From contig JASMLY010000069.1 of the NCBI GenBank assembly GCA_030748455.1, positions 1 to 6,131 of the forward strand: a stretch of DNA of 6,131 nt, written 5' to 3'. The stretch's first letter is position 1, and every line of letters begins with the position of its first letter. The DNA is from Phycisphaerales bacterium (GTDB lineage Bacteria > Planctomycetota > Phycisphaerae > Phycisphaerales > SM1A02). The notes beneath the pieces were generated by a model, which saw nothing but the letters and a program-made list of their open reading frames with translations, ran no database searches and was not told where the DNA came from. This document shows, one piece after another, positions 5,803-6,131 of the stretch. The position numbers were made by a program, and so were the translations under genes.

Positions 5803-5876
5803 GCGCGTGTAGCTCAATTGGATAGAGCATCGGCCTTCGAAGCCGAGGGTTGGGGGTTCGAGTCCCTCCACGCGTG
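5803..5876 (+). tRNA. tRNA-Arg, anticodon TCG
   Basis: A complete 74-nt cloverleaf can be drawn. The acceptor GCGCGTG (5803-5809) pairs with CACGCGT (5869-5875), including one G-T wobble at the end. The D arm is GCTC/GAGC. The anticodon stem TCGGC/GCCGA encloses loop CTTCGAA with anticodon TCG at 5837-5839. The T arm GGGGG/CCCTC encloses TTCGAGT. The discriminator is G. The 3' CCA is not encoded, so it would be added by nucleotidyltransferase. It reads CGA and, by wobble, other CGN arginine codons. It is the first gene after the divergent fabI promoter region and is followed 16 bp later by palindromic array B. Confidence 0.95.
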
Positions 5877-5892
5877 TTTCCCCCCGAAAAAA

Positions 5893-6006
5893 CAATCCAA
5901 AAACAATCCCGCGGGAAATTTTTTCACTCGCGAAACATAAACTATCCCGCGGGTCGTTTATTCCCATGCAAAACATAAACTATCCCGCGGGTCGTTTAAT
6001 TTCCTG
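5893..6006. repeat. 38-bp tandem repeat with CCCGCGGG core, three copies (array B)
   Basis: The self-complementary octamer CCCGCGGG lies at 5908, 5946 and 5984, exactly 38 bp apart. The units 5893-5930, 5931-5968 and 5969-6006 align without gaps. Units 2 and 3 are nearly the same (AACATAAACTAT before the core, TCGTTTA after it). Unit 1 is clearly decayed, keeping the core and scattered flank positions. In units 2 and 3, TAAAC before and GTTTA after the core add a second pair of arms. Unit 1 is followed by six T residues (5919-5924), which might help end the tRNA transcript. The array fills the space between the tRNA and the convergent Dabb-like gene, whose stop codon lies inside unit 3. Confidence 0.9.
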
Positions 6007-6131
6007 AAATATCATAGACCCGCAGTGATTGAAGTTTTGATTTCCAATCGGTTACGAAACCAACGTGGCTTGGGTGTTTCACGTACGCTTCATAGTCATC
6101 TAGTGAATCAAACGCAAAATAAATACCAACA
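5996..6131 (-). CDS. C-terminal end of a stress-responsive Dabb alpha-beta barrel domain protein (5' end outside window)
   Basis: A minus-strand frame enters from the right edge and ends at TAA (5998-5996), giving 44 residues. The pattern VGIYFAFDSLDDYEAYVKHP followed by SHVGFVTDWKSKLQSLRVYDI matches the end of Dabb (Pfam PF07876) proteins: a strand, then FDS-x-x-x-YxxYxxHPxHxxFV, a helix with a basic patch, and a final RVYD strand. These are small proteins of about 100 residues, usually dimeric ferredoxin-like barrels of poorly defined function. The last codons and the stop fall inside the third unit of array B, so the repeat forms the gene's 3' end. It is too short and partial for a standard ORF call, but the motif is convincing. 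Confidence 0.75.
   Translation of the reverse strand, partial: VGIYFAFDSLDDYEAYVKHPSHVGFVTDWKSKLQSLRVYDISGN

Noticed and set aside
5908..5924. Classical intrinsic terminator after the tRNA
   Set aside because: Six T residues follow CCCGCGGG, but the octamer alone can form only about three base pairs with a 4-base loop, so the stem is too weak for a confident call.
5893..6006. CRISPR array
   Set aside because: The units align along their full 38 bp, the conserved stretch and interval are degenerate, and no cas gene is nearby.
5803..6006. tRNA-associated integration site with direct repeats
   Set aside because: The repeats do not copy the tRNA 3' end, and no integrase or foreign genes are present.

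Overview
The window looks like ordinary chromosome from a planctomycete, most likely of the Phycisphaerae type. This is an inference from the Planctomycetes-style GH10-like protein, the truncated MnmE-like GTPase coupled to coaX, and the near absence of Shine-Dalgarno sequences; it was not tested by any search. There are no transposases, integrases or phage genes. The coding genes are housekeeping or metabolic and sit close together.

Layout: (1) 1-1206, minus strand, a GH10-xylanase-like protein cut by the left edge. (2) 1268-2218, plus strand, purC. (3) 2217-2311, a 38-bp tandem palindromic repeat filling the gap between convergent purC and folD. (4) 2315-3169, minus strand, folD. (5) 3203-3985, plus strand, coaX, overlapping by 8 bp (6) 3978-4991, plus strand, an MnmE-like GTPase that carries a triple 16-bp palindromic repeat in its coding sequence. 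(7) 4970-5737, minus strand, fabI, overlapping the GTPase 3' end by 22 bp. (8) 5803-5876, plus strand, tRNA-Arg(TCG). (9) 5893-6006, a second 38-bp palindromic tandem repeat with a different core. (10) 5996-6131, minus strand, the C-terminal end of a Dabb-type alpha-beta barrel protein, cut by the right edge. No gap between genes exceeds 300 bases.

Function: purC (purine synthesis) and folD (one-carbon folate) are linked through 10-formyl-tetrahydrofolate. coaX makes 4'-phosphopantothenate for CoA, and fabI performs the last reduction of fatty-acid elongation. The MnmE-like protein keeps all GTPase motifs but lacks the regions needed for canonical tRNA U34 modification.

Three points deserve attention. 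First, each of the three convergent gene ends in the window has one triple palindromic array: two are intergenic with exactly 38-bp periods but unrelated cores, and one is 16-bp and inside a gene. Second, FolD has replaced three of the four classic active-site residues (Lys to Gln, Gln to His, Asp to Glu). Third, several genes have a -10-like hexamer 6-8 nt before the start codon and no ribosome-binding site, which predicts leaderless mRNAs.
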